From Nautilus pompilius (Eukaryota > Mollusca > Cephalopoda > Nautilida > Nautilidae), in contig JACATO010002145.1 in the NCBI GenBank assembly GCA_018389105.1, positions 1 through 64,000 of the forward strand: a DNA stretch of 64,000 bases. Reading direction: 5' to 3'. A program made the position numbers and the translations under genes. The notes under the pieces are model-generated. The model was not told the DNA's origin and did not search any database. It was given only the letters and a program-made list of their open reading frames with translations. This document shows, piece after piece, positions 34,512 through 48,940 of this stretch; position 1 is the stretch's first letter, and each line of letters opens with the position of its first letter.

Positions 34512-37500
34512 AATAAAAGAGAGAGAGAGAGAGTTGGTAGCCATATTCTTGACTCATCAATAAAACAACCCATACTTTACTAGTGATAAAGTTGCATTAT
34601 ATTAGCATTTAAATGTTAGAAAATTGTATGCATGTAAAAAAAAAGTTTAGTTTAGATTTTTCACACCAGACTTTTTAAAATCAAAATATTCCCTTTTACA
34701 AATCTTTTTACACTCGAATTATTTAATTGGCAGTTCACACTTATGGCTGCTAGTCTGTGTGTGTGGTGGTCACTCAGATTATTGCATCGCCTTAGTATGA
34801 ATACTGAGTGCTCATTGCGAATGTTAAAATGTAAAAGAACAATTATTTCTGTTCTAAAATAGGCGGACTCAGAAACGTGTGCATTTCTTGGAATGCTTAT
34901 AAACAGTGTTGAATCTTACTTTCTAATTGCAGCATGAGAAATGTTTCCACTTTGTGAATAAATAACAATACAAGTAAATTCATGCGTGTTATATGACAGA
35001 TTCTATGGCTGCAACTTTTTAAATTACTAGCTTGAATAAACAACTTGTCCTTATACACTTTAACATTGAACCTACGTTGATTTTTTCCATATAATTGGTC
35101 ACTGCTTATTAATAGGGATTTTGGGTGTTGTCTTGATAAGAGAACGCTTTTCCATTTATTGAAAGAACATTGCCATTTTTGCACGCTTTGATATTTTGTG
35201 TGCATCATTTTCAGGGATCCAGCTGAAGGAAATCTCTCTTTTTTCCTGTTGCTGAATTTGATCCTTTATTGCGTTTGTTTCTTCCTTTGTCGTCAATGCT
35301 TAGCAGTGAGTAGTGGCATTAATGTTCACTGCAAAAACTATAGGAATTCACCACTACTTCCAATTGCTGACCTCACTGTTGTTCTGGTTATCTCTCCATG
35401 CCAAACTGTCTTTCTCTGTATTCTAAATGCATACAGGGAGAATTAAAAAGTTTTACTTGTTTATGTGGCGACATGGCGCTGCTGTGTTATCTGATTCACT
35501 TGATCTGCATAAGCAGTGCGAGAGTGGTTCAAGCATGGGGAGTTGGAAAGACCTCATTGCAGTTGCTCGGCCTTGGTCTCAGTGCATCCATCAAGGTCTG
35601 GAATTGTAATATTTACAGAAAAGAAAAGCAACAGCCAACCAGAAGACAACAATATTGCATGAGTCTTGCAAGTGAGGAAATGTCCACCATTGCAGCATCT
35701 GGAATAACACAGTTTCTGGTGATTTAGTCCACTCAACCATAGTTTTGTTACTAAAGCACCCCCCATTTTTTTTTCAACTATCAGACCTTGCAAATAGTTT
35801 GGCCAATTTATCTTCTAGCAATTTTTCCTTTTAAATTTATTACATCCTATCTGCTTCTAGGTTCAGATGACGTCAAACAGCTTTGTTATATTTTCCTTTT
35901 GCGAATCCATGCAGTAAAACCAAGCTTAATCAAAAGTTTTTTTTGTGGGGGGGGGGAATTGCACTAATGAACAGCCAGGATTTAAAATACTCCCCTTTAA
36001 AGAGGCCATGCTAGGCCAGTTAGCCAGTAGCTACATGACATTGCCTGCTGTTTTTACCCAAAGATCAAATATCGCAGTGTGTAAGAGGATAGGACTGCTG
36101 ACATTTTCGCTTTTGGAATACAGTGGTTTAAAACTCATTAGAACTGTTCAAAGTTGAGATGCAACCACATGAACTAGCACACTATAGATCGCCAAAGGTT
36201 ATGCATGTAATTACTTCATTTTTCCAGTACAGTGATCTAACAGGAAGCAGACTTGTAGAAGTTAGATAATAGTTTTATTGCGTTATTAGATTCTTAAGGT
36301 GATCTGATTTACGAGTCCCTCACCCCTTTAACATTTTATATGTCTCAATCAAATCTCCACATAAAATCTTTGATATTTAAAACTGGTTTTCTTAGTACTT
36401 AGAATGACGGAGACCCTTCATTCTTTGCACCCCTTCTGGATACTGAGTTTTCCAGCTAAAAATGCGTTGTTGGGAAGTATTCAAAGATGATTTTCTTACA
36501 AACAGTCCGCCAAAATATCTGCAGTAGGGTTAAAATGCACAAGTCATTTCAGGGTTAAGGTTTTAGACCACGCAGAGGGATGTGCGCATGTTGCTAAAAT
36601 TTCCATGCATGGAAAATAGATCATCACTTTTTTTTTGTTGCCATGTGCTATACAAAGTGTTCAATAATGCAGTTTGTAGCAGCAAAACACCTGTTTGGGT
36701 GGAGGGGAGGTTGGAGAGATACACAGATTTGTTGTTGCAAAGGGTTATTATATTAACGAGAAATGTGATACATGTCACAGCCTCTATGACTCATTCTTTA
36801 CTGAAAAATATAGCTTTGAGGGCTACTAAGGTGTAAAAGCGATCCAGGTGATATGCAGAGTGTTAAAAGAGAATAATCTCCTAGAAATGATTGCTTTATA
36901 CATATATACATACATATATTTAGGGGTATTTTATTTCATCTACCCATCAAATGCTATTCTCAGTCCAGGATGCAGCCCTGAGACCATTACTGTCTCTTCG
37001 TTGTCCACGATGGCTTGTAGCGAAACACGCAACTTACAGAAGGATTTTATTTTATGAAGAAACCGAACTCATGTAACTGAAAATATTTAGCAAACCTAAG
37101 AGAAAGATAAGTCTAATTGTCTGAATGCTGTGTGGGGGTATTTGAAAGTGTGTGTGTTTGTGTGGGAGGGTTGCTACTGAATTAGACTATCTTCGTTCAG
37201 TGGGTTGGTTTTTAAAAATCCTATTTATAGCCAGTAAAGGGAGTTTGTCGTTGAGTTCATCAGAAGTTGGTTGGATATCTGTAAATGTTCTTTAAATGGT
37301 AACTTGCACAAAATCTAAGCAAAAGTCAGAAATCATGTAGTATCACTGACAGTACACATTTTATCGTGTAAAACATGCAGCTTTTTTTTTTTTTTTTTTT
37401 GGTCTAGCTAAGGGGAGAAAACCCAACCCATCATAATGTGTGTGGTGTTTTTCTACTTTCAGTTATTTGACAAAGAAAAAATATTAAAGCATTTACCTTC

Positions 37501-40500
37501 ACAAGTTCTCATTAATATATATTTTCTTGGTGGGCATATTATAGGTTGTTTTTTTGTTTGTTTTGTTTTATTTTTAAAAGTAAATATATAATTAAAAACT
37601 AATAGTTGTCTCCTCCTGATAGGAGTTGATTGTATTTCATATGCTGTTGCTCTGCGAGAAACTGAAGCAAAGTAATAACATGGATACTTTTTATCAAATT
37701 CATCTTCATTACTACACCAGTGAATTTCTTGAAAGAAAATCTAATGGATCAGTTATAAATAAGGGAAAAAAAATGGTATGCAGAAAGGCAATGTCCTCTG
37801 TATCTGTTATCTTTGAAACTAAAAAAAAAGGTACAAGTTAACCACTTGCTTTGCTTTTTGTTCTCTCTCAGTATTACAGACTTATTGTGACTCATGCAGA
37901 AAATTTATGTCCTGATGTCTCTTTAGGAGGTGTTATCACAAAGTTCATGAACATGACAATGGTGATAATGAGATGGAAGTTATGGATGAACAAATGGCAG
38001 CACTAGTGTTGACCAGTCTCTCATGCAGTCCAGCCTCACCACAAATTCCATCCATTTTGGCAGAGAAAGGTGAGTTGTGATTGGATGTGCTGTTGGTCAC
38101 TTTACTTTGAATGGACTTCCAACTTAAACGTTTCTTGATCATGCTAGAAGATGCCCAGTGTTATTAGCATGTGTTTTTTTTATAAGTGACCCTTATTTTT
38201 CTGAGCAAGCACATAGATATTACATAAGTGAATATTGTTACTACTGAAAAGTGTCTAGTTTTGAATAAAAGCTGGCTTCAGAAAAGCACATACTTGCTGT
38301 TATTTTAAAAATGTAGCAAAGTAACATTGATATTATAAATTCAGGTCCCTGATTTGATTTAAGCAGTCTACATTTTATGCTAATTGAGTCAAAGATCCAA
38401 GTTTAGAACCAAAAATGTACAATAAAAACTGTTTCACATTCCTATATCTTCTCAGGGTTAAGCCATTTCTGTCTTATATTATAAACTTTCATTTTATTAA
38501 TAAAACTGCCAAGTTATTTCTGTCAGCTTTAATTGATTCTTAGGATTTCAGTGTAACTTGTTTTGCTTGCACAGTTTTTATTTGTTCAGGAACAAAGAAA
38601 CGTAGAAACAAACTAAGTTAATGTTCAAAGTGAGGCTTTAATAAGAGTATGAAGGACAAAATCCCCCCCCAAACATTAAAGTTATTTAAGAACCCAGGAA
38701 AATATTAGCTTAACCAGATGGCATATTTAGGTGATAACATTATGATGGAAGGGACACGACTTGGATTGGCTGCTTTTATTTATCTAAAACTATTTTACAT
38801 GTCTAAATATTGAGCAAAAAATTTCTTTGGTGTTGATTGTGTTAAGTGTCAGTTCATGATTTCTCTTTGTCGTTTAGCTCAATCTCACACGGAAGGACCT
38901 TTGTCTAGCAGTCTCACCAGTAGCGGTGTTTTCAGTTTTCACTCAGATCGAAGCAATTCTTCACCTCCGTTGGCTTGCAGTGCTCCCTCATCCTATAGTA
39001 TCCTCAGCAGTTCATGGCCGCAGGATGAAGGTCTTGATTTGGAGGAGAATGTCTGCATCTTCTACGATGAGGAGGAACCTAAAAAAAAAAAGACACAGGT
39101 AGGATGTTTGTAAACCGTCTGTCAAACCATTCTCAGTGATATTTCAGCGGAAGTCAAACAGCTGGTTTGTTGAAAGTACAAAGTGTAAAAAAAAAAATCT
39201 GACAGAGATTATTTACACGGCTTCTGGTTTCACTCTAATGATTACCCTCCTCCAACATTAAAAAAAAATTTTTTCTTTCCCCTAATGTTTCAAAGATTAG
39301 ATCAAAGGACAGGAGGTTCATGGGAAGCTGTGAACTTTGAGAAGGGTCACATAGTTGGGCAATGGGATTGATGGTGGAACCAGCAGAAAGTCTTCTGCTG
39401 TTAGTTGTAAATAGGGTGATTGTCCAGTTCAAGAGAAGCCCTAGACAGTCTTTCATGTATGCCCTACATGCCCAAAGCCAGCTGAATGGACTTTTTGAAT
39501 GGTGAAGGGAAGCATGAAAATTAAATCCTGACAATTGGCTGATGAGAACCACCAGAGATTATTTTCACACATGGGCTACAGTACAAAAGTGGTGAGATGC
39601 AAACATTGTATCACTCCATGCATTGATAGTTGTTGACTACAATGGGAAACACAGATGCCATCACGTCTTGTCTTTTGGAACACTGTTATTTTATATGATG
39701 AGTCCAGGTTTTCACAGTTCTCAGATAGTAGCCATGATGGAATATGGTGATCTGTCTTTCTTTATGGTGTGGGCTTCATTTAGACAACTGGGGATCTGTA
39801 AAGATACTGTGAATCTCTTTGCTACACCATAATTATCCAAGAGGGACATTCCAGCTCACGTTGCCAGTGCAATGAAAAAGTATAAGAGAGTCAGGATATC
39901 ACAGCTCAGCTATGACCCGGCCAATCACTGAACACAGATCTCACTGTGCATATGTGGGCTATTCTTAACTGATCCATTCAAAAAGTGCCTCTGCAAATCC
40001 ACTTCTCAGTTCTTAATGTATATTCTGTCAGGAATGGGCTGTAATCTTATAGACCAGGATTGCTGATCTCATTCACAGGACACATCAGCATGTTGCTGCC
40101 TTGCAGAAGGCAAAGGAATGCATGACAATGTATTTTAACCTCATTCGTATCATGCCATTGCTTTGCATGATTCCAGGATAAGCAGGTGCCTTTTCAGAGT
40201 TTGATCTCTGTTTACTTATGCAAAGCTTCTATAGTTACATGGATATTAGCTATTAGAAAACAAAAAACAAAATATGTTACAATAGATTTTTGCTTGAACT
40301 TTCATCAAACAAGATTTTTTACCCCTCAACATATCTCTATTTTTATTTTAATTGGGGAATCTATAACCACAATTTGCAGTGTTATATAGACTGGTTGTTG
40401 ACCTTATTAACCTATAACTAATAACAAATTGGACCATTTTCTTTTTTTAAATAACAGCCATGACACAATTTTGGCATATGATCTACAAGGTTCCAGAAGA

Positions 40501-43500
40501 TGTCTTGTGGAATATTTTCCCATTCATTCGTTAATATTATATGCAAGCAATGCATGGATCAGGGTAGGCAGAGGATCGATCATGATGGCGAATGCATCTT
40601 TCAAGTTTATCCCACAGATGCCCCCATTGGATTGAGATGTTTGGATTATGCTAGCCACAGGATGTTTGAAATCTCTTTCATATTCCTCAAGCTATGAATG
40701 CACGATGTGGGCACAGTGGATGGGAACACTGTCATCACAGAAGTAGCCATCTCTGTCAGGGTGCACCTGAAGTATGGTGGAATGTACCTGATCGGAAGTG
40801 TTGAGACTAGGTTTGGCATTTATTCCATCTTTTAAAGGTACCAAGAGGCCAAGGGCACGCTGGTAAACCACGCCCTATGCTATGCCTCCACCACCAGGGG
40901 GGTCTGGATAGTTGGAACCACATAAGAAGGGTTGGGTAATTCATGGGATTTTATCCAAGTCTGCTTTATCCCGATGGGGTGAAGTCTGACTTATCAGACC
41001 ACATCGCTTTTCATCAGTCCTCTCTAATCTAATATCTGTGCTCAAACCACATGAATCATCTTTCCTTGTTGGTAATTGTGACTAATGGTTTATGCAGTGG
41101 TTCCTTTCTGCTGTGGTCCATTTGTTGCATTCACCTTTGTAGGACCTGGCTGCTGGTGGGCATTTTGAACACCTGTTGCCGTATATTGTGTCTGAACTGT
41201 CTGGATTTTAAAGCAAAAATTCTATCCAGCGATATGTCTTTGTTTACTAGGCTACAGAAAAAAACCATGCGCCGTTTTGGGACACCCTGTATATATAATT
41301 ATCTTTTCCTCTTTAAGCAATATTTAATTAAAAATAATGTACTAATTGTTTTTTTCTTCTCTGGTCAGCATTTAGGAAAACAATGATCCAGTTAAATTAA
41401 AGCCACACTAAATAAAAAACAAACAAACGAGGAAATCACATGCAGCATCTGGCTGAATGAAAGTTGGAAAAATGCATTCATGTTAGTTCATAAATAGTAA
41501 ATTTTTAAAATTTTGTTCATGTGGTAAAGTCAAATAATGAACAACTGAACTGATTTAATTGTTGCCAGTCAGCCATTTTATGTGGTCACCAAATAAGTTT
41601 ACTCTGTGCGCCTAGCTTCTTTGGTAGCATTACACAGTTCCAGCCTCGTCCTTTTTGTTCTTTTATTTGTTGTCTTATTGTAAAAGGAACATCATATGTC
41701 GCTATGTGTCTTATGTTTTTAAAGTGAGCAATCACACTTTTATCAAATACATAAATAAAGAGGTAATTAGGTATTTTTATATTGTACAGTAGTCCAGTGG
41801 ACTTCTGTGTTTGAGGGCCCCACTTTATTCTCTATAGGATTGGCAACCTCCTTCCCCCAGATTGGTTTCTTCTCACACTCTGGCTGCATTGATTTCCTGG
41901 ACTGAGAGCAGAAAATGTAGTGAAGTCAGAAATACCGTATGACATACATGGCAACAGACAGAACACCTTGTAACACTATGCACGGTTTTGACAACCCCAT
42001 GCAACATTATGCACAGCCATGACATCCCCATGCAAGCAACATTATGCATAGCTATGACACAACTGAATTACATTAAAAAGAAAAAAATCAGTATATATAC
42101 TTACATTTATATTAAAGAATTGATTTATTCTTGAATTAAATAGGTAGGAGTTAATTTTTCTTTATGTACTTCATGCAGCTCCTTTATGGCCATAGCAGGT
42201 GTCACAACCTCTTATCCATACTTGGAAGCCACAATCTACTTATTAATTACATAACATGCAGTCTCTTTTGAAGTATTCTGAGCCTCAAATCCAGCGTAAG
42301 TAATCTAATTTTAAAGAGTTAATCCATTCTCAGCAGTAGGTAGAGAGGATGTAATTTTTTAATATAGAAATTATCATTTCAAAATAAAGGTGTTTACAAA
42401 CACTTAAGTGCATCTTGACTATGACCTACCAAGTGAGTATGACTTAAATCTACCATAGCCTAATGCATCTTCTGAAATAGTACTGTAATTACAGATGGAA
42501 ATTATTAACTATAAACATTATTTTTAACATTACAAAAAAGATAATAATCATTGGTGGCAGGGAGATTAAAGTTCAAGAGGGTGGCAAGTACAGTATTGTG
42601 CAAGTTAATGTAAATATGAAACAGAAATATGATTTTCATTGATGTAAGTTTCTTAATTATTATATTTTTTAATCAGTAAGTAACTATTTATGGTATGAAT
42701 TTTATTATTATGTCATCTTTTGATGTTGGGTTTGTCATTCAGTTCCTGCCTAAGTTATTATATTCTTGTCACCCATCAGAGTCAGACGTGTGATATCTGT
42801 CTTGTTTGTGTTTTAAGAGTTGACTATGGACATTACACCGAGGAAAAGAATTTAAATAATTGCCTTGAATGAACACTCATCTCTCACGCAAACAGAAATT
42901 GCCAATGAAGTGAAAGTTTGTGTAGGAGCGGTCAATAGGATTATTAAGAAAACAACTCGGTATCCTCATCAGAAAAGGGTAAATGTGGAATGAGACAGAA
43001 AACATTACTCAGAGATGATGCAAAATTAATACAAATAAGTGAGCAGGATCCCAGAAAAACCAGGAATTATCATAAACTGTAAGATGCTGATTGGTTGAGG
43101 TACAGCTCCAAGTCAATAAATCTATGAAAAATCAACTGCCATCAAAAATAATAAAAACAAAATGCTACTTGGGGGTCTAGAAATATGCTGGTTGGTGCAA
43201 TGGATTATTAAAAAAAAATTCCCTTTTATTGTCCAAGGTCAACAGTATCAATTTGTATGCTATTTTCCTGAGGAACTGGCTCATTAGTGTCTATACAAGG
43301 CCACGATGAATTGCAAGTAATATAGTGAGGTTCTAAAATGTTTTGTCAAACCAGAAATGCTAATGATATTCCAAAATGTGACTTAAAAATGCAATAAGGA
43401 GTATGTACTCCAAGATAAACAATATCAACTGTTTAGATTGGCCAGGAAACTCATCAGATCTACACCCAGTCAAAAATCTGTGGGTTATATGTAAGACCTG

Positions 43501-46500
43501 ACTTCGAAAACTGGATTGCACAACTAAAGAAAAAAATTATCAGGTCTGTCATCCAAGTCTGGTTTCATGACAAAGAAATTTTAAAAATCCACAAAAAAGC
43601 TAGTGCATTCCATGCCCAAGTGTATTAAAGATGTTATTAAAGCTAAAGTTGGTCATATCAGATATTAATGCTTGTTCCAGTTTTCCAAATATATGATGCT
43701 TAATATAAACTATTTTTTTTTTCATCCTATTCTCATTATTTAGTCCATTCACGGATTGCTGTTTTACCTAGTTGATCCACCCATAAACAATTAGCCAGCC
43801 ACAAGATAGAGAGAGAGAGAGTCTTCTTGGCAGATTAAATATTTTTTTGGCAGAGAAGAAAACTTCTACATATGATATGTTCGTATTGTTTTAAAGTCAA
43901 CTGATTTGAGTTATTATTCAGTCATCCGAACTTGTGGGATATGCCATTGGTTGGCTTATTGGAGCATTGGTCTCTTAGTCAAGATGTTCTTCCTTGCCAT
44001 ACCAAAATGCTAAAAAAAGAATTTATACCTGCTTAGCATGAAATTTTGGAGACATTGTCTTCATTCACCAGGAGTGAGGAGTTAGAAGCTTTATTGGTTT
44101 TGATTGCTGATAACATTCAGTTTTGTTGATGAAGAGCCACTGCTAAGTGTAGTCTATTATATTTACAGCAGTTGACATGAAACTAGAGAACTAAAAATCC
44201 CAATGAAGCAAGAACAGCAGACTTTAGAAGAAAAAGTATTTACAAAAAAAAAACCTAGAATTCTGTGATACATTATTTTTGTGCAAGGATGTGTAATCTA
44301 CTTTAAATATAATTGGCAGAGAAGGCATTGGTAGAAACAGGAGTTACCTCTCATCCAGTGTTAATTATGAATGATCATGTGTTTGAAGAGTTCTTTGGAT
44401 TGGTAGCAAATGGATTAATAATATCATGTCACTTAAAATTATAGTATTTAAATTCATTGCAACACTATGGAACATTTCTGCTGTTATTAACATGTGTGAT
44501 TTTGATGCATAGGTGGAAAGTGAGAAATGTTAATCAGAAGTGGACAATTTCTGTTGGAACCTGAAGGTTTAACATTTCATTATATACAGAATATCATGGA
44601 AGAGTTCAATATTTTTTGTCTGTTATTTCAGAAAGTGAAAATTGTATATATTGTAGACTCATTACATGTAAACTAAGATGTTTCAAGCATTTTTTTAATT
44701 TTAATTTTGATAATTACGGCCTACAGCTCAAAAAATAGAAAAAATGTATCTCAAAATATTAGAATATTCCATTTTGAGTTTGAGTGAATCACTATTTATG
44801 CAGTATAAATACCATGAATCTCTGTCTGGTTCAGTACACACAACCACAATTATGAGGAAGACTGCTGACTTGACAGTTGTCCAGAAGACACTCATTGACA
44901 CCCTCCACAAGGAGGGTAAGCCACAGAAGGTCATTGCTGAAAGGGCTGGCTGTTCGCAGAGTGCTGTATCAAAGCATATTCATGGAAAGTAGACTGGATG
45001 GGAAAAGTGTGGCAGGAAAAAGTGCACAAGCAAGAGGGATGACTACATCCTTGAGAGGATTGTTAAACAAAGCTGATTCAAGAACTTGGGGGAGCTTCAC
45101 AAGGAGTGGACTGAGGCTGGAATCAGTGCATCAGGAGCCACCACACACAGACGTGTCCAGGAAATGAGCTACAAGTGTCGCATTCCTAGTGTCAAGCCAC
45201 TCCTCAACCAGAGGCAACATCAGAAGTGTTCTGCCTGGGCTAAGGAGAAAATGAACTGGACTGTTGCTCAGTGGTCCAAAGTCCTCTTTTCAGATGAAAG
45301 TAAATTCTGCATTTCATTTGGAAATAAAGGTCCCACAGTCTGGAGGAAGAGTGGAGAGGCACAGAATCCAAGTTGCTTGAAGTCCAGTGTGAAGTTTCCA
45401 CAGTCAGTGATGATTTGGGGTGCCATGTCATCTGCTGGTGTTGGTTCACTGTGTTTTATCAAGTCCAAAAAAAAAAAACGCAGCCGTTTCCCAGGAGATT
45501 TTAGACCACTTCATGCTTCCATCAGCTGACAAGCTTTATGGAGATGCTGATTTCCTTTTCCAGCAGGACTTGGCACCTGCCCACAGTGCCTAAACTACTA
45601 GTAACTGGTTTGCTGACCATGGTATTGCTGTGCTTGATTGGCCAGCCAACTCGTCTGACCTGAACCCCATAGAGAAAATATGGGGTATTGTCAAGAGGAA
45701 GATGAGAGACACCAGACCCAACAATACAGACAAGCTGAAGGCCGCCATCAAAGCAACCTGGGCTTCCATAACACCTCAGCAGTGCCCCAGGCTGATCGCC
45801 TCCATGCCACTCCGCATTGATGCAGTGATTCGTGCAAAAGGAGCCCCAACCAAATATTGAGTGCATAAATGAACATACTTTTCAGAAGTTCGACAATTCT
45901 ATATTATAAATCCTTTGTTTTTTTTTATTGATCTTATGAAATATTCTAATATTTTGAGATAGTGAATTTTTGATTTTCATGAACTGTCAGCCGTAATCAT
46001 CAAAATTAAAGCAAAAAAAGGCTTGAAATATTTCACTTTGTGTGTAATGAATCTAGAATATATGAAAGTTTCACTGTTTGAATTAAATTATGGGAAAAAA
46101 TGAACTCTTCCACGATATTCTAATTTTTTGAGATGCACCTGTATATGTGTGTCTGTGTTTGTGTGTGTGAATGCGTGCGTGTGCGTTTGTCAATAACATA
46201 TTAGGATATCATTGTTTGTCATGTTTACTTTTACTGAACAGTGGCTTAGATATTCAAGATTTTATCTGCCTTGATCTGTCTCCTTACATACATTTACCAG
46301 ACTCCAATATAAAAACGTATATAAGTTGTGAAAAATGTATTTAAAATCATTGTCAATGTCAATCTGCTAAAGCATGGACTGTTAGCATACATGTTGACAA
46401 GGATATTATACCAGTGTACTGTTGTTTTTTTTTTCTTTTTTACATTTTTCTCTCTGAAACAATGGCTTAGATATCTATGGTTGGTTTTGCATTTGTTTGC

Positions 46501-48631
46501 TTCTTAAAATATCTGACAGAAGGAACACCAAAGAAGACATTTGGATAAACAAGTGGCTGTATGATGTTGCTTGTGCATCACAACTGGCAGAAACTGGCCA
46601 TGCTAAATATAGTTAACTATAAATAATTATGTTAGGTTTTTTTCTCTAATTCTCTGAGTAAGCCATAGAAGTCTAATTATTGACACTATTATGTTTAGCT
46701 TCTTTGTCATTTATTTGAGAAAGGTGGAGATCAGTGGATCTATGCTATGACAGGTATCTGTCTTTGATTAAAAGGATTTTTTGACAAGCATTTCTTTAGA
46801 AACTTATTAGCATATGTGTCCCCTATTTATTATTTCTTTATGATGAAATTATCTTTAGATTTTCTCCATGTTATTACTCAGATTTGAAACAGAAATTATT
46901 AATCCTTTTCTCTTATAAAATTATAAAATGTATATTGGCAAATAACATTCTTTTAAAAAATATTATAATATTTGGAATTGCGATATTTTGTTGTTGTTTT
47001 TTAGTACTGATCTGCTGTTCATGTTTACTCCACGTACCGATACTCCAAGAATAGAAATACTTGGTCAAAACAATGCCTTTCATCTTTAAGAGTTTGGTTC
47101 CAGAAGTAATCTCATTGTTATCTAGTCACTAGTTGTTAATATAATGCCAAAATATAATCATTAAAAACTGTGACACTCAGTTTTAAGAATTTGTTTCCAG
47201 AAATATCTTATCTGATTACAGTTTACTAAGAGGTTGTTTACATGACAGAAATCTGTCATTGCTGTAACAACACAAGTGTAATTTCAATTTAAGAAATGAT
47301 TAGATTCAGCTTTAAGAATGTATATCGAGGAATATTTTATCTGAGAGTCATTCTACTCATTTTGTGCATAAAAATATACCTCCTCTCACTTTTGGCATTT
47401 AATTTCTTTGTAATTATTATCCATCAAGCATATAGTGGCCGAATTGGATTCTATTTATGAATCAGGGACAGAAGCCTTGCATCTTTAAGAATCATTGCAT
47501 TAAGGAGAATATCATCTGGCTTTTACACTAGTTGATTATTGGTCTAAACATCGAGGTGAGACTGATAGCAAGAGGGAGAAGCACGCAGGAAGAAATGGTC
47601 TCAGCATTGCACTTATTCACCCCAGCTCAGTGTGCTACATTTGACAGTGCATTCAACTGTGTCCACCTTTGAAGCTGTTTGGAGCCCATTTCTCTTTGAT
47701 CTGACTTGTATGTAACGGTACAGTGTTTGTTTACTGATGTCAGTCAGTGTGTGTATGGAAGGTGATGGGATTGTGTGTGCTGATATTTAGAGAGGAAAAA
47801 AAAATTGAATTTATCCAACTCATTTTACTTCAGAGAAGACTTCTTGAGTTGGATTGTTTTTCTTTTAAAATAATTTGATGAATAAACACTGATAAATCAG
47901 CTTTAAAAAATGTTCAAGTATTCTATATCTGTTCAAGAGAAATAACATTTTAGACATATAAATTTTAAATACTTTGAATTTATAAATCACCCAATAAGAA
48001 AATCAAATCATCAGTAAAATTTAAAAAGAAAAAGAATTCCCCAAAAATGTGTAAATAATTCTGGGGAAGTATTTTGTAAAAAATTAAAGCTGATGTTATG
48101 TACAGTTATCTCATACATTAAGTTGTTTGTGGGCTTCGTATACAAGCAGCCATTGCTCATAGATGTCTGAAAAATACTAAAACTTTTAAGGTGAAATTTG
48201 AAAAATGGTTTTTGTTATGGAATTAATCAGGTCTGTTTACTCACTGATTTCGTTGTGTTTTTAAGTGGTTCCTATTTAGCTGTAGGCCCCTATACTATGA
48301 CAGACCAGCCTTTAATACTAGTCCATAGTCAAAAAGCTTTCACTGATTTCCCTAAAAGAATATCAACAAAGTGATATATTGGCCATTCTCTTGCACCTTG
48401 GCAGGAGTATGTAATTTAATCAGAACCCTGTTGACAGATTTTTATAGTTATTTTTGTTGTTTTTTTCTTAATGGAGAAAGATCTAATCTTTAAAATTTTA
48501 TCAAAAGTGTAATATGTTGATGAATAAAACTGGAGATCAGGAAAATGGGAGATCACCATCTTGGATACAAGAGTTAACCATTTGAATTTTTGGTACCTGA
48601 AAGAGGAAGTAAATTCAGTTTTTAAAAAGGA

Positions 48632-48696
<65 letters not shown>

Positions 48697-48893
48697 ATAA
48701 TATACATTGAAATTATTTTCTGTCAAAAAATCAAAATTTTTATGGAAAGGCTCTCATCAAGTAAAATTTGTGGTTTTAATTATACAGTTAAGGTTATTAA
48801 CCTTGTGTGGTTTGGTTTGTACTAGTTTAGCTTTCACTGTTATCTGTTGTAAAAGATACAAAGGGTTTTCTGGTTATGTGGTACACTATTATC

Positions 48894-48940
<47 letters not shown>

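Larger units (their letters stand above)
27472..37926 (+). other. Intron 1 of ZNF395-like gene
   Basis: 10.5 kb with no convincing exon. Contains AAT/ACT microsatellites, the SINE at 29200, the CA/CT array at 29637, a Tc1-type fossil (32648-33639) and a pogo/Tigger derivative (33681-34454). Stretches 30400-32600 and 34520-37900 show only AT-rich sequence, short open frames and simple repeats. Confidence 0.6.

Noticed and set aside
35198-35727. Overlapping frames of 82-109 codons in intron 1
   Set aside because: No splice-consistent structure or family resemblance; composition is not convincing.
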